A DNA stretch of 64,000 bases from Thalassobium sp. (GCA_002733205.1 NVUW01000009.1:37018-101017), one strand, 5' to 3'; shown: positions 34,470-43,584, counted from the stretch's first letter. The notes: a model not told the origin generated them from the letters alone. Numbers and translations are program-made.

Positions 34470-35660
34470 TTAACGATCAATCAGATCCGGTTCTTTCTGC
34501 AGGTCGGTAATAACCGCCGCTAAAAAACGACTGGCCTCGCCACCGGTAACCGCACGATGATCAAAGGTCAGTGACAGTGGTAACACTTTACCGGCAAACA
34601 ATTCTCCCATCGCACACAACGGTTTTTCCAGCACTCGTCCGGCGCCCAGAATGGCCATGGTTGGCGGCACAACCACCGGTGTGCCGTAACGGCCGGCAAT
34701 GGCGCCGTAATTCGATAAGGTAATCGTTGCACCCTGCATTTCCTGAGGCGGAATGGTACGCGCACGAACATCGGCCTTCAGACGGTCAAGCCCGGCGCGC
34801 AGATCATCAGCACCACGTGAACCCACGTCGCGTAACACCGGCACAAATAAGCCCTGCGCGGTATCGACCGCAATGCCCAGATCAATCTGGCTGATCAAAC
34901 GCCGGGTCATCTGCTGATGCTGCTCATCGCCATGAAACCAGCCGTTTAAATCCGGCACCGCAGCACAACCGGCGGCAATGGCCTGCACCAGCCGGATACT
35001 GACATCTTCATCGGCATCCCAGTGCGACACATCGGCTTCATCAAACAGGGTGACCGGCACCACCTGTGCATGGGCCAGAGCCATGGCCCGGGCCATGCTT
35101 TTACGCACGCCGGTCAGACGTTCGCCCTGCCCCAGTTGCTGATCCAGACGGCTGGCCTTTTCCACATCGTCGGCCGTAATCCGGCCATCCGGACCGCTGC
35201 CGCTGACTTGCTGAATATCCACATTCAGACGCCGTGCCAACGCCCGCACACTGGGCGTGACCCGCACCCGGTCAGCGCTGCTGCCATGACCGCCCTGGCC
35301 AATCACAAAATGATCTTCACTGCGCTCACGGGCAACCGGCATTTCGCCCACCACCGAGCCATTATCCGCAGCTTTAACCGGTGTTTTGTCCGATGTTGTG
35401 GCCTGGCTATCGTCTTCTGCCGCTGCGCTTTGTTCAAACTCCACCAGTGGCTCGCCAGTATTGACGGTATCGCCGGGCTCACCAAAACAGTGGCTGACCA
35501 CACCCGCACAGGGGGACGGTAATTCAACAATGGCTTTGGCGGTTTCAACCGACAACAACAGCTGATCAAGCGCAACGCTGTCTCCGGCTTTTACGTGCCA
35601 CTCCACAATATCGGCATCGGCCAGACCTTCACCTAAATCGGGCAAGCGAAAATAACGCAT
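34470..35660 (-). CDS. bkdB: Branched-chain 2-oxoacid dehydrogenase E2 (dihydrolipoamide acyltransferase)
   Basis: A 396-residue E2 with a lipoyl domain (residues 1-80, lipoylated K42 in SVETAKAIVE), an acidic linker, an E1/E3-binding domain (about 145-180, VTPSVRALARRLNVD and GRITADDVEKA) and a trimeric catalytic domain (about 185-396). The catalytic segment reads LTFDHRAVTGGEASRF, with threonine where many E2 enzymes have aspartate, a variant known in this group. The ATG at 35660 has CAGGAG upstream. It is the last gene of the E1-alpha, E1-beta, E2 operon. No E3 (lipoamide dehydrogenase) gene follows, so E3 must come from elsewhere. Confidence 0.92.
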   Translation of the reverse strand: MRYFRLPDLGEGLADADIVEWHVKAGDSVALDQLLLSVETAKAIVELPSPCAGVVSHCFGEPGDTVNTGEPLVEFEQSAAAEDDSQATTSDKTPVKAADNGSVVGEMPVARERSEDHFVIGQGGHGSSADRVRVTPSVRALARRLNVDIQQVSGSGPDGRITADDVEKASRLDQQLGQGERLTGVRKSMARAMALAHAQVVPVTLFDEADVSHWDADEDVSIRLVQAIAAGCAAVPDLNGWFHGDEQHQQMTRRLISQIDLGIAVDTAQGLFVPVLRDVGSRGADDLRAGLDRLKADVRARTIPPQEMQGATITLSNYGAIAGRYGTPVVVPPTMAILGAGRVLEKPLCAMGELFAGKVLPLSLTFDHRAVTGGEASRFLAAVITDLQKEPDLIDR

Positions 35661-35706
35661 ACACACTCCTGATTTACCGGCCATTAGAGATTTTTTTGTT
35701 ACCAAT

Positions 35707-36732
35707 TTAACGGTAGCTCATGCATTGCCCGGCTGCGGCAACAATGTCGGCCACCTGCGGCAGATACAACAACTCCTGACGGAAATACGGCATTGGCGTA
35801 TCAAATCCTGTCACCCGGATCACCGGAGCCTGTAATAAATCGAGACTCTGTTCGCTCAGCCGGGCTGAAATATCGGCACCGATTCCACCGCTGCGGGCGG
35901 CCTCGTGAATGATCACACAGCGCCCGGTTTTTTCGACCGAGGCGCGGATGCTGTCCATATCCAGCGGACTGACCGTCGCCACATCGATCACTTCTGCGCT
36001 GATACCGCGCTGCTCCAGTTCCTGCGCTGCGGCCAGTGTTTCCTGAATGCAGGCCCCCCAACTGACCAGCGTGATGTCATGCCCTTCGCGCAGAATAAAA
36101 ACGGTATCGAGTGGCAGGCGAGCACCGTCGTCACTCAGCGGTTGCTTCAGTGCGCGGTAAAGGCGCTTGGGTTCGAGAAAAATCACCGGATCGGGGTTAT
36201 CAATCGCACTCAGCAGCAGGCCATAAGCCCGCCGGGGGGATGATGGAATCACCACCCGCAGACCCGGAATATGCGCAAATAAAGCCTCGGTACTCTCGGA
36301 ATGATGTTCAGGCGCATGAATGCCACCGCCAAACGGCGCACGCACCACCAGCGGACAATGCAACCGCCCGCGGGTGCGATTGCGCAACCTTGCTGCGTGG
36401 GTCACCAGCTGTTCCATGGCCGGAAAAATAAACCCCATAAACTGAATTTCGGCGACCGGTTTCAGACCTTGCGAGGCCATGCCAATGGCCGTACCGGCAA
36501 TCAGGGCTTCAGCCAGTGGCGTATCCATTACCCGCTCGCAGCCAAACTGTTGCTGCAGCCCCTGTGTGGCGCGGAATACTCCGCCGTTAAGGCCAATATC
36601 TTCCCCCAGCAGCACAACCTCAGGGTCTTCGGTCATGGCCCGCGCCAAGGCCAGATTGACGGCCTCTACCAATGTCAGATCGTGGGATTCGGGCACGCCG
36701 GTGGATACTCCCGTTGTGGTTTTATTGGTCAT
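35707..36732 (-). CDS. bkdA2: Branched-chain 2-oxoacid dehydrogenase E1 beta subunit
   Basis: A 341-residue transketolase-like beta subunit. Motifs are LLGEDIGLNGGVFRATQGL, DTPLAEALIAGTAIGMA, PFGGGIHAPEHHSESTEALF with the active-site histidines, and RVTGFDTPMPYFRQELLYLP near the end. With E1 alpha it forms the thiamine-diphosphate site that decarboxylates branched-chain oxoacids from valine, leucine and isoleucine. The start at 36732 has GGGAGG upstream and lies two bases beyond the E1 alpha stop, so the subunits are translated together. The E2 gene follows after 46 bases. Confidence 0.93.
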   Translation of the reverse strand: MTNKTTTGVSTGVPESHDLTLVEAVNLALARAMTEDPEVVLLGEDIGLNGGVFRATQGLQQQFGCERVMDTPLAEALIAGTAIGMASQGLKPVAEIQFMGFIFPAMEQLVTHAARLRNRTRGRLHCPLVVRAPFGGGIHAPEHHSESTEALFAHIPGLRVVIPSSPRRAYGLLLSAIDNPDPVIFLEPKRLYRALKQPLSDDGARLPLDTVFILREGHDITLVSWGACIQETLAAAQELEQRGISAEVIDVATVSPLDMDSIRASVEKTGRCVIIHEAARSGGIGADISARLSEQSLDLLQAPVIRVTGFDTPMPYFRQELLYLPQVADIVAAAGQCMSYR

Positions 36733-36733
36733 A

Positions 36734-37813
36734 TCACACCTCCCGTGCGGCCATGCGCGCAGCAAATACATCGAGTTGCTCATCCAGCGCTGGGGGCCAT
36801 TCCGCGTATAAGTGATCAAACATCGCTTCTGCTGCCTGTGCCGGCGTTGCCAGATACTGCTCTACCGCCTTACTCACGACGGTTTGGCAATGATCCTGCC
36901 AATGCGCATCCATGGCTTCGCTCCAGGCCCCCTGCGAGGTCAGAAACTGACGCAAACGCAGCAGCGGTTCTCGGCCCCAGGCGGCCTGCACTTCGTCCGC
37001 AGTGCGATAGCGGCTGGCATCGTCAGCGGTAGTGTGATCGCCAAGGCGGTAACTAACGGCTTCAATCAGGGTGGGGCCTTTACGATGGCGCGCCCGCTCC
37101 AGTGCTCCGGTGACGACATCCAGCATCGCGATGATGTCGTTACCATCGACCTGCACACTGTGTATACCGGCACCCCAGCCTTTTTGCGCCAGCGTCGGCG
37201 CACCACACTGTGCGGCGCGCGGTACCGATATTGCCCATTGGTTGTTGTTGATGACAAACACCACCGGCAAATGCCAGGTGCCCGCCAGATTCAGGGCCTC
37301 AAGAAAATCGCCCTTGGAAGTTGCACCATCCCCCAGTGTGCACAGCACCGCCTGCGGCTGTTGGCGGATTTTCAGCGCGGCAGCAATACCCACTGCATGA
37401 CCACACTGGCTGGCAATAGGGACGCATACCGGTAAATCCTGCGCCGGACCCGCATGACTGCCGCGCTCATCGCCCCCCCAGTACAGCAGCAAATCATGCA
37501 TCGCCGCACCACGAATCAGCTGCGTGGCGTGGTCGCGGTAATACGGCACAAACACATCCTCCGCTTCCAGCGCCAGACCACAGGCAACGCCAATGGCTTC
37601 CTGGCCGACAGAGGATGGAAAGGTGCCGAGCTGGCCGGTACGCTGCAATGCCACCGCCTTCTGATCAAACAGGCGTGTCAGCATCATCCACTCATAGGCC
37701 CGCAATAACGGCTCAAACTCACGTGCCCAAAGGGGAACGTCACATACGGGAATACCATCGCAGCCCAGGTACTGCACCATAGCGCCGGGATCAATAGCAG
37801 GAATATCCGCCAT
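36734..37813 (-). CDS. bkdA1: Branched-chain 2-oxoacid dehydrogenase E1 alpha subunit
   Basis: A 359-residue E1 alpha subunit. The thiamine-diphosphate motif is GDGATSKGDFLEALNLAGTW in two adjoining parts, ending with VFVINNNQWAIS, and the phosphorylation-loop region is YRLGDHTTADDASRYR. The N-terminal part includes YEWMMLTRLFDQKAVALQR and FPSSVGQEAIGVACGLAL. GGAGG precedes the ATG at 37813. It opens the bkd operon; just upstream is a short frame with its own good ribosome site (37832-38017) that could be a leader. The branched-chain assignment rather than pyruvate rests on the separate alpha and beta subunits and the E2 sequence. Confidence 0.92.
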   Translation of the reverse strand: MADIPAIDPGAMVQYLGCDGIPVCDVPLWAREFEPLLRAYEWMMLTRLFDQKAVALQRTGQLGTFPSSVGQEAIGVACGLALEAEDVFVPYYRDHATQLIRGAAMHDLLLYWGGDERGSHAGPAQDLPVCVPIASQCGHAVGIAAALKIRQQPQAVLCTLGDGATSKGDFLEALNLAGTWHLPVVFVINNNQWAISVPRAAQCGAPTLAQKGWGAGIHSVQVDGNDIIAMLDVVTGALERARHRKGPTLIEAVSYRLGDHTTADDASRYRTADEVQAAWGREPLLRLRQFLTSQGAWSEAMDAHWQDHCQTVVSKAVEQYLATPAQAAEAMFDHLYAEWPPALDEQLDVFAARMAAREV

Positions 37814-37831
37814 AGCATTTTCCTCCGTCAG

Positions 37832-38017
37832 TCAGACGCTCATCAGGCTTACGTCAGTTAGGGGTTTTGCACTTATCAGAATATCGGTCGCTGCCGCGTC
37901 TGAAGAAGACGTGAGCAGGCGCACAGGCAGCGCGCTGGCAGCAAAGACGCTGCGAATGAAATAACAGCAAAGACAGATCCATCCCCGACGGGGGCGGAAA
38001 ACGGTTTGACGAGACAT
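37832..38017 (-). CDS. Possible leader peptide of the bkd operon
   Basis: A 61-residue frame with a strong GGAGG six bases before its ATG at 38017, ending 18 bases before E1 alpha. The composition (FRPRRGWICLCCYFIRS, then SDAAATDILISAKPL) does not look like a stable protein and no family is recognised. Because it fills the 5' leader of the operon, it could be a translated leader that couples or attenuates bkd expression. It may equally be chance. The rest of the 470-base gap to yaeQ (38018-38283) must hold both divergent promoters; I see no other gene there. Confidence 0.3.
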   Translation of the reverse strand: MSRQTVFRPRRGWICLCCYFIRSVFAASALPVRLLTSSSDAAATDILISAKPLTDVSLMSV

Positions 38018-38283
38018 TCAGCACCTCCGGCTTTTGGCCTGAGCGTTGCCCATTCAGGGCAAATGCCATTCTGCTTGTGGCAAAACGAACATGTTTAAAG
38101 CATCTCTGAATATGTAGCTGAGAAACGCTCGGGCAGAAAGGCAAAAGACCGCTTTAAACTAAGCAGAGCGAACGCAAATATCATGATCGAATATAAGTGC
38201 GCAGAGCCCCGTCCTGCCAAACCATAGCCGTCAGCATACGAAACCATTAGAGTACGCACTTATTTTTTCTGGCAACGAGTCCC

Positions 38284-38832
38284 ATGGCGCTGAAAGCAAC
38301 CATTTTTAAAGCCGAGTTAAATGTATCCGATATGGATCGGCACCATTATCAGACCTACAACCTGACCATTGCCCAGCATCCGTCTGAAACCACCGAGCGG
38401 ATGATGGTTCGCCTCGCAGCCTTTACCCTCAATGCCAGCGAGCAACTGGAATTTACCAAAGGCCTGAGCACCGACGACGAGCCGGACTTATGGGCGCATT
38501 CATTGAGCGATGAAATTGATCTGTGGATTGAACTCGGCCAGCCCGATGAAAAACGCATCCGCAAAGCCTGTAACCGGGCGAAGCAAGTCATTATTTATGG
38601 CTACCACGGGCGCGCTTCTCAACTTTGGTGGCAACAGGTTGAAAGCAGCTGTCAGCGTTTTAATAACCTGCGGGTGGTGGATTTTGATGCGGCCGCCATC
38701 GAGCAACTGCAACAACTGACGGGCCGCACCATGCGTCTGCAGGCCAGCATTCAGGATGGCATGCTGTGGCTGGGTGATAGCAGCCAGACCATTGAAATTG
38801 GCATGACGGTACTGCGAGAAAATAAGCGCTGA
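38284..38832 (+). CDS. yaeQ: YaeQ family protein
   Basis: A 182-residue YaeQ protein, a family with a PD-(D/E)XK-nuclease-like fold. The conserved opening MALKATIFKAELNVSDMDRHHY, the ETTERMMVRLAAFTLNA stretch, DEPDLWAHSLSDEIDLWIELGQPDE and the GYHGRASQLWW motif are all present, each in its usual place. Its function is not settled; early work on a homologue suggested suppression of hemolysin transcription defects. It is divergent from the bkd operon and stands alone. Confidence 0.93.
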   Translation: MALKATIFKAELNVSDMDRHHYQTYNLTIAQHPSETTERMMVRLAAFTLNASEQLEFTKGLSTDDEPDLWAHSLSDEIDLWIELGQPDEKRIRKACNRAKQVIIYGYHGRASQLWWQQVESSCQRFNNLRVVDFDAAAIEQLQQLTGRTMRLQASIQDGMLWLGDSSQTIEIGMTVLRENKR

Positions 38833-38887
38833 GGAAAGTAAGCGTCAGGGAGAGTGAGGACGAAGTACAAGTAAGCGTTGAGGGAGT

Positions 38888-39610
38888 TCAGCGTGTCTGA
38901 TTAAGAATGGCTGCCAGACGTCCGTCGGCGGCCATCCTGGCCAGCGCCTGATTAAAGCGCTGATGCAATTCACTACCGCGCGGAGTACGCTGAAAAGCGA
39001 AAAAAACCGGATGTTCACTCAGCGGCTGTGTACGCTCGTAATGCACCAGATCGTCAGCCTGTTGCTCTGCAATGGCCCGCAGCGCGGAACGCTCATCACC
39101 GATAAATACGTCGATACGTCCCGCCAACAGTTTTTTAATATTCTGCGGATCGGTGATCGTGCTCTGATAGCTGGCTCCCGCGACAGACAACACATCGTCG
39201 GAATAACTGAACCCGGCGGTATAACCGACACGTTTTCCGGCCATATCCGTGGCTTTTAAAACCCGCGGATCAGCGGTGCGGGTAAAAGCAAAAATACGTT
39301 TACTGTAAACGGCGGTTGTTGCCAGGTACGGCGAGTTCATAGAGACGTCGATCGCCGGAAAAATCACATCCAGATGACGCTCTACGAACTCTTCCCGCAC
39401 GCGCTGGGTCGGAAACAATGCAATGTTTAATTCCTGTCCGGCTTCTTCGGCAACCGCTTCCGCCAGACGGATAAAAACGCCGCGATTTTCCGACTCCACC
39501 ATCAATGGAATGGCAAAGGTGCCCATGCGAATGGGCTCGCTCTGTGCCGGCATCACCAGCAGCAGCGGCAATAAAGCATACATTGCGAGCAGTAACCGGC
39601 CTGTGCGCAT
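38888..39610 (-). CDS. Extracellular solute-binding protein family 3 (amino-acid type)
   Basis: A 240-residue exported protein with a signal peptide (LLLAMYALLPLLLVMPAQS) and the SBP_bac_3 fold: FIRLAEAVAEEAGQELNIALFPTQR near the first lobe and DMAGKRVGYTAGFSYSDDVL, IKKLLAGRIDVFIGDERSAL of the second lobe. No ABC permease or ATPase is adjacent, so it may be an orphan sensor-type binding protein, as is common in marine gammaproteobacteria. The start at 39610 gives a normal signal peptide; an ATG at 39640 is also in frame and cannot be excluded. The ligand is unknown. Confidence 0.82.
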   Translation of the reverse strand: MRTGRLLLAMYALLPLLLVMPAQSEPIRMGTFAIPLMVESENRGVFIRLAEAVAEEAGQELNIALFPTQRVREEFVERHLDVIFPAIDVSMNSPYLATTAVYSKRIFAFTRTADPRVLKATDMAGKRVGYTAGFSYSDDVLSVAGASYQSTITDPQNIKKLLAGRIDVFIGDERSALRAIAEQQADDLVHYERTQPLSEHPVFFAFQRTPRGSELHQRFNQALARMAADGRLAAILNQTR

Positions 39611-39664
39611 AACCCGTCCATGAAAGGAATAAAGGCTCATGCTACATCAGAATCCGCAGGGTTA

Positions 39665-40507
39665 CTAACGCCCTGCCGGCATGCAGCAACGCTTATATTT
39701 TTTACCACTGCCACAGGGGCACGGACTGTTTTTATGCGGCGCGGCATCCTGTTGAAGATCGGCCAGATTCTGCTGATAAAAATCACTCAGATACCCATAA
39801 AGCTGTGGGTGTTTCTTTTTCAGCAGTTGCGGCCGTTCAAAAAAGTATTCTGATGCTACGGCAAAAAACTCAACCTGATTGGTTGCACCGTATTCCGGTA
39901 TGCCGGTTCTGTCCTGTTCCATTTCACCAATTTTTTGCTGCACCAGACTGAACCAGGCATCGCTGGTACGATAATTTTCCAGGCGCTCAGGAAAACCATC
40001 CAGCGCACCGTCGGCCATATCCACCAGGTGCACAAACTCATGGATACCCACATTGTGCTTGTCTTTTTGATTGGCAAATCCGGCGTGTAAATCCGGCTTG
40101 CTCAGAGCCACCTTCCCGACCATCGGCCCGGTACCGACCATACCGGTAATACGCGAATCCGGGGCGCCACACTGAAACTCCGCATTAAACGCCGCCGGTA
40201 ATAAGAACACGGCCCGCACATTAAAATAATGCCAGCCCGGAAACCCCCAAACCGGAATGACAGCACTGGCGGCAACCAGCAGGCGATCTTCATCGGTTAC
40301 TTCAACATCGACCCCACCCTCAACCGCGGTCGTGGCCAGAAACAACTGACAGCGCCGTTCAAACTCCCGACGCTGCGGTTCATCCAGGCGTTGATAAAAC
40401 GCCACACGAGCCGCTAAAAAGTCGGACCACTCAGGCTGCCAGACAGGTAATGCTTTAACCTCGGGCTTCGCCCAGATTGCCAGTTTATTTAACAGCCACT
40501 GCCACAT
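39665..40507 (-). CDS. mtfA: MtfA-type zinc peptidase (M90) with SEC-C motif
   Basis: A 280-residue cytoplasmic metalloprotein. The zinc motif is H156-E-F-V-H160, with a downstream glutamate in VEFFAVASEYFFE, and the conserved VSxxHVIP-type region is represented by WGFPGWHYFNVRAVFLLP. E. coli MtfA binds the Mlc repressor and so affects glucose uptake. Unlike E. coli MtfA this one has a C-terminal SEC-C zinc-binding motif (CPCGSGKKYKRCC, about residues 264-276), usually a ribosome- or protein-binding tag. AAGGAAA precedes the ATG at 40507. It is followed on the same strand by the solute-binding protein gene. Confidence 0.88.
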   Translation of the reverse strand: MWQWLLNKLAIWAKPEVKALPVWQPEWSDFLAARVAFYQRLDEPQRREFERRCQLFLATTAVEGGVDVEVTDEDRLLVAASAVIPVWGFPGWHYFNVRAVFLLPAAFNAEFQCGAPDSRITGMVGTGPMVGKVALSKPDLHAGFANQKDKHNVGIHEFVHLVDMADGALDGFPERLENYRTSDAWFSLVQQKIGEMEQDRTGIPEYGATNQVEFFAVASEYFFERPQLLKKKHPQLYGYLSDFYQQNLADLQQDAAPHKNSPCPCGSGKKYKRCCMPAGR

Positions 40508-40526
40508 TGTGTATTTTCCTTGTTGT

Positions 40527-41162
40527 TCAGAACATGTATCCGAGGCGCAGCGTTGACACGGCCATATTGGGATACCAGGTGAGTACGTTTTCGGCCTGAC
40601 GGACATCGTCACGCTGATTTTCATCCGCCAGTTCGGCAGACGAGCGGGTTACCTCGCCCGATACCGGCATCACCAGCGTCAGCCAATCAACGGCCAGTGT
40701 CCATGGCCCCTGCTGCCAGTGGTTGGCAATGCTCAGCTGCGCCATATGGGCATAAGCTTCGCTGCGCACTCCGTGCTCACTCAACGGAAAGCCATACACT
40801 TCCGGGTCGAGATAAATTTCATTGCTGCGGTAAACATAACCACCGCTAAGATTGAAACTGTTGCCAAAAAAACGGCGCAATAACAGACCGGCATGGCGCT
40901 CTTTAAATCCGGCGAGTTTCAATTTAGAAAAATTCACCTCAAAACCGCTGTTCATATACGACAGCCCCAGCTGCCACTGGTCACTGAGGTTAATATTCAG
41001 CGCGGCGCCTTTGGCACCGGGAAAAGGCAGCGACAGCACTGAAAATGCTGCGTCAATGCCAACATTATGAGTGGCGCGAAATTCCCGTGAGGTTTCTGCC
41101 TGCAGCCCGGAAGCCCCGACCAGCAGCAGGCAGGGTAAAACGCTACGAAATCCTTTTCTCAT
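40527..41162 (-). CDS. Outer-membrane barrel-like protein of unknown function
   Basis: A 211-residue exported protein with a signal peptide (VLPCLLLVGASGLQA) and alternating beta-strand pattern: FSVLSLPFPGAKGAALNINL, WQLGLSYMNSGFEVNF, GLLLRRFFGNSFNLSGGYVYR and a C-terminal strand ending in LRLGYMF, where the terminal phenylalanine is the usual signal for outer-membrane insertion. No named family is recognised. It starts six bases after the FKBP stop, so the isomerase and the barrel are probably translated from one mRNA; a periplasmic foldase next to a barrel protein makes sense. The ATG at 41162 is preferred over the TTG at 41171. Confidence 0.7.
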   Translation of the reverse strand: MRKGFRSVLPCLLLVGASGLQAETSREFRATHNVGIDAAFSVLSLPFPGAKGAALNINLSDQWQLGLSYMNSGFEVNFSKLKLAGFKERHAGLLLRRFFGNSFNLSGGYVYRSNEIYLDPEVYGFPLSEHGVRSEAYAHMAQLSIANHWQQGPWTLAVDWLTLVMPVSGEVTRSSAELADENQRDDVRQAENVLTWYPNMAVSTLRLGYMF

Positions 41163-41167
41163 CAACT

Positions 41168-41647
41168 TCAACCTTCGATTTTTAATAATTCAACATCAAA
41201 TATCAGTAACGAACCGCCCGGAATAGACCCCGCACGCTGATTACCATAAGCCAGCTCGGCCGGAATAAATAAGCGCGTTTTTTCGCCCTCAACCATCAGT
41301 TGCAAGCCTTCCGTCCAACCGCGGATAACCTGATTCAGACCAAAGGCAATGGGCTCATTACGTTCCACAGAACTGTCAAATACAGAACCATCGAGCAAGG
41401 TGCCGTGATAGTGCACCAGCACGCGGTCACGCGGCCCCGGGTGTTTTTCACCAGTACCCGGTTCCAGTACCAGATATTGCAGACCGGATGCGGTTTCTTT
41501 TACGCCATCCTGCTTTTTATTGTCCGCCAGAAATTCAGCACCCGCTGCGACATTCTCAACCGCGCTTTTGCCACTGCCCATACCGGCACGACGTAATGCA
41601 TAGAACAACAGACCTGCAATGATCACTACCAGCAAAATATTGAGCAT
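41168..41647 (-). CDS. FKBP-type peptidyl-prolyl isomerase, membrane-anchored
   Basis: A 159-residue protein with an N-terminal membrane helix (MLNILLVVIIAGLLFYAL) and an FKBP domain over about residues 50-158. Active-site stretches are VLVHYHGTLLDGSVFDSS, FGLNQVIRGWTEGLQLM, LFIPAELAYGNQRAG and LIFDVELLKI. The FKBP residues forming the hydrophobic pocket (Y, F, D, W) are all present, so it should speed proline isomerisation in the periplasm. GGGAG precedes the ATG at 41647, which excludes the longer frame from 41680. The next gene, a barrel protein, follows after a few bases. Confidence 0.92.
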   Translation of the reverse strand: MLNILLVVIIAGLLFYALRRAGMGSGKSAVENVAAGAEFLADNKKQDGVKETASGLQYLVLEPGTGEKHPGPRDRVLVHYHGTLLDGSVFDSSVERNEPIAFGLNQVIRGWTEGLQLMVEGEKTRLFIPAELAYGNQRAGSIPGGSLLIFDVELLKIEG

Positions 41648-41748
41648 ACGAACTCCCGGAGCAATAAAATAATCGGGCATTCTAGCGACTGGACGGCATC
41701 AGTACCATGCCGTTTAATGACCTTCGGCCGAATAACAGGAATATCACA

Positions 41749-42546
41749 ATGCCAACCGTTCACAGCGCAGCAGAACCGCGCCCACCCATCGTTTTTATTC
41801 ACGGCATGTGGTGCGGGCCAGAGGTGTTTGAGCCCTACCGGCAATTTTTCACCGAGCGCGGCTACCACTGCCATCTCCCGGCATTACGGCTGCATGATAT
41901 TAAGAACAACGAAAGCACAGCGCTTGGCCAACTCAGCCTGCTCGACTATGCCGCCGACCTGGAAGCCTTTATCCGTACACTGCCCCAGCAGCCGATTCTG
42001 ATCGGTCACTCAATGGGTGGATTGCTGGCGCAAATACTGTGTGCGCGCCAATTGGCAGCTTCTGCGGTATTGTTGTGCCCGGCATCCCCGGCAGGTGTAC
42101 ATGGCCTGACGGCCTCCGTTGTGCGCAGTTTCTTTGGTGTAATGACACGCTGGGGATTCTGGAAAAAACCGAACAAACTCTCTCCGGCGGCGGCACGTTA
42201 TGCCCTGTTTAATCGCCTGCCGGATGACGCAGCACAGGATGCTTATCAGCAAATGCGTTATGAAAGCGGCCGTGCCGCCTTCGAAATTGGTTTCTGGTTG
42301 CTTGACCGGAATAAGGCCAGCCAGGTTGATAACCGCAAAGTGCGACAGCCGATGCTGGTGATCTCAGGCGCCGACGATCATATAACCCCCGCCGCCATTA
42401 ATAAGAAAGTTGCCAACCGTTACGACCAGGCAGAGTATCGCTGCTACCCTAATCATGCTCACTGGCTGATTGCTGAGCCTGGCTGGCAAACCATTGCCGC
42501 AGATATTGCAGAATGGCTTGAGCAGACGCACAGGCAAAACACATAA
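41749..42546 (+). CDS. Alpha/beta hydrolase
   Basis: A 265-residue hydrolase with a complete catalytic triad: nucleophile in LIGHSMGGLLAQ, aspartate in ISGADDHITP and histidine in PNHAHWLI. The oxyanion strand is VFIHGMWCGPEVF. The cap region is short. Substrate cannot be deduced; esterase or thioesterase activity is likely. The ATG at 41749 has CAGGAA upstream and excludes the longer frame from 41707. It is divergent from the FKBP gene and ends at a strong terminator. Confidence 0.88.
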   Translation: MPTVHSAAEPRPPIVFIHGMWCGPEVFEPYRQFFTERGYHCHLPALRLHDIKNNESTALGQLSLLDYAADLEAFIRTLPQQPILIGHSMGGLLAQILCARQLAASAVLLCPASPAGVHGLTASVVRSFFGVMTRWGFWKKPNKLSPAAARYALFNRLPDDAAQDAYQQMRYESGRAAFEIGFWLLDRNKASQVDNRKVRQPMLVISGADDHITPAAINKKVANRYDQAEYRCYPNHAHWLIAEPGWQTIAADIAEWLEQTHRQNT

Positions 42547-42572
42547 AAAACGCCGCAGATGCGGCGTTTTTT
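42545..42572. terminator. Bidirectional intrinsic terminator
   Basis: A perfect 13-bp stem (42545-42557 with 42560-42572), core CGCCGCA/TGCGGCG with A6/T7 ends, overlapping the hydrolase stop codon and shared with the convergent DUF599 gene. Confidence 0.95.
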
Positions 42573-42586
42573 TAATGAATAGAACC

Positions 42587-43327
42587 TTAGTAACGCGACA
42601 GTTCTTTATCGTCTTTAAATAACTTATCGCCGACGTTCTCAACCTTTTTCAGAGCTTCCAGCGAGTTCGACAAAAACTCCCGCTCATACAGCACTACCAC
42701 AACCAGCGCAGCAGCAGCGACAAAGGCCCAGGGGTGAATAAACCAGGTAAGAATCGCCAGCGAAAAGTAAAAGGAACGCAACCCGTAGTTATAACTGCGG
42801 CTGGCCTGATCAATGATTTTGGCGCCATAAATCGCAAAGCTGCGACGCTCGGCAGCGGTCACCGAGTCATCACCCGGTAGCGGTGCCGCACCAACCAGTA
42901 CCGAGGCAAAGCCAAACTGACGCATCGACCAGGTAAAAGTGAAGAAGGCGTAAATAAACACGCCAATTAAGGTCAGAATTTTCAGTTCCAGTGCCAGCAG
43001 GGTATCGACCACCGCGAACGAGACTCCGGACAACATGCCCTCAACTTTATCGACGGCGGTTAACGCTGTGAGCAGACCCGCCAGAATCAGTACACACGAA
43101 GAGGCAAAAAAATTCACGTTGCGCTCAAGGTTAGCCAACAATGCAGCATCGCCCACCCGTACTTCACGCTGCAGCAATCGTCTCATCCAGTTAATACGAT
43201 GCACATGCAAAACAGACGACAGAGAGGCCGATGTTTTCGCCTTGTACTTGGCAAACTGGGTATACGCCACCCAGCAACCGATAAACCAGGCCAGGCTGAG
43301 CCAGTTAATTAAGCCAATTTCCGACAT
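42587..43327 (-). CDS. DUF599 family inner-membrane protein
   Basis: A 246-residue membrane protein with four hydrophobic segments: about 7-23 (LINWLSLAWFIGCWVAY), 72-92 (NFFASSCVLILAGLLTALTA), 112-133 (LKILTLIGVFIYAFFTFTW) and 180-215. The central FTWSMRQFGFASVLVGAAP and IIDQASRSYNYGLRSFYFSLA are characteristic of DUF599. The family is uncharacterised. It ends in a soluble basic/acidic tail (EALKKVENVGDKLFKDDKE). It is flanked by terminators and reads alone. Confidence 0.85.
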   Translation of the reverse strand: MSEIGLINWLSLAWFIGCWVAYTQFAKYKAKTSASLSSVLHVHRINWMRRLLQREVRVGDAALLANLERNVNFFASSCVLILAGLLTALTAVDKVEGMLSGVSFAVVDTLLALELKILTLIGVFIYAFFTFTWSMRQFGFASVLVGAAPLPGDDSVTAAERRSFAIYGAKIIDQASRSYNYGLRSFYFSLAILTWFIHPWAFVAAAALVVVVLYEREFLSNSLEALKKVENVGDKLFKDDKELSRY

Positions 43328-43584
43328 TCAGCCGCGCTCCAGATAAATAACAGAACCAAGATGCGTCAGCATAACCGGATTAACGCCCGGTATGAATACA
43401 CCCGTACCGCAAGCCAGACTAAGTAGTTCTACCAGTGAGCCAGACGGACTGGCAGGAAAGTTCTGTTTTTATAAAGATAACGATTGAACTGCAGCCACTT
43501 TCTGTAATCATAGCGCTGCGGCAGCAACTGCCGTCTAAGGATCTGAACAGGAAAGTCCTGATCAATAACACAGCGGAGACAGAT

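Noticed and set aside
43435..43584. N-terminal extension of the small basic protein
   Set aside because: The extension has no ribosome site, while GGAGA precedes the ATG at 43585.
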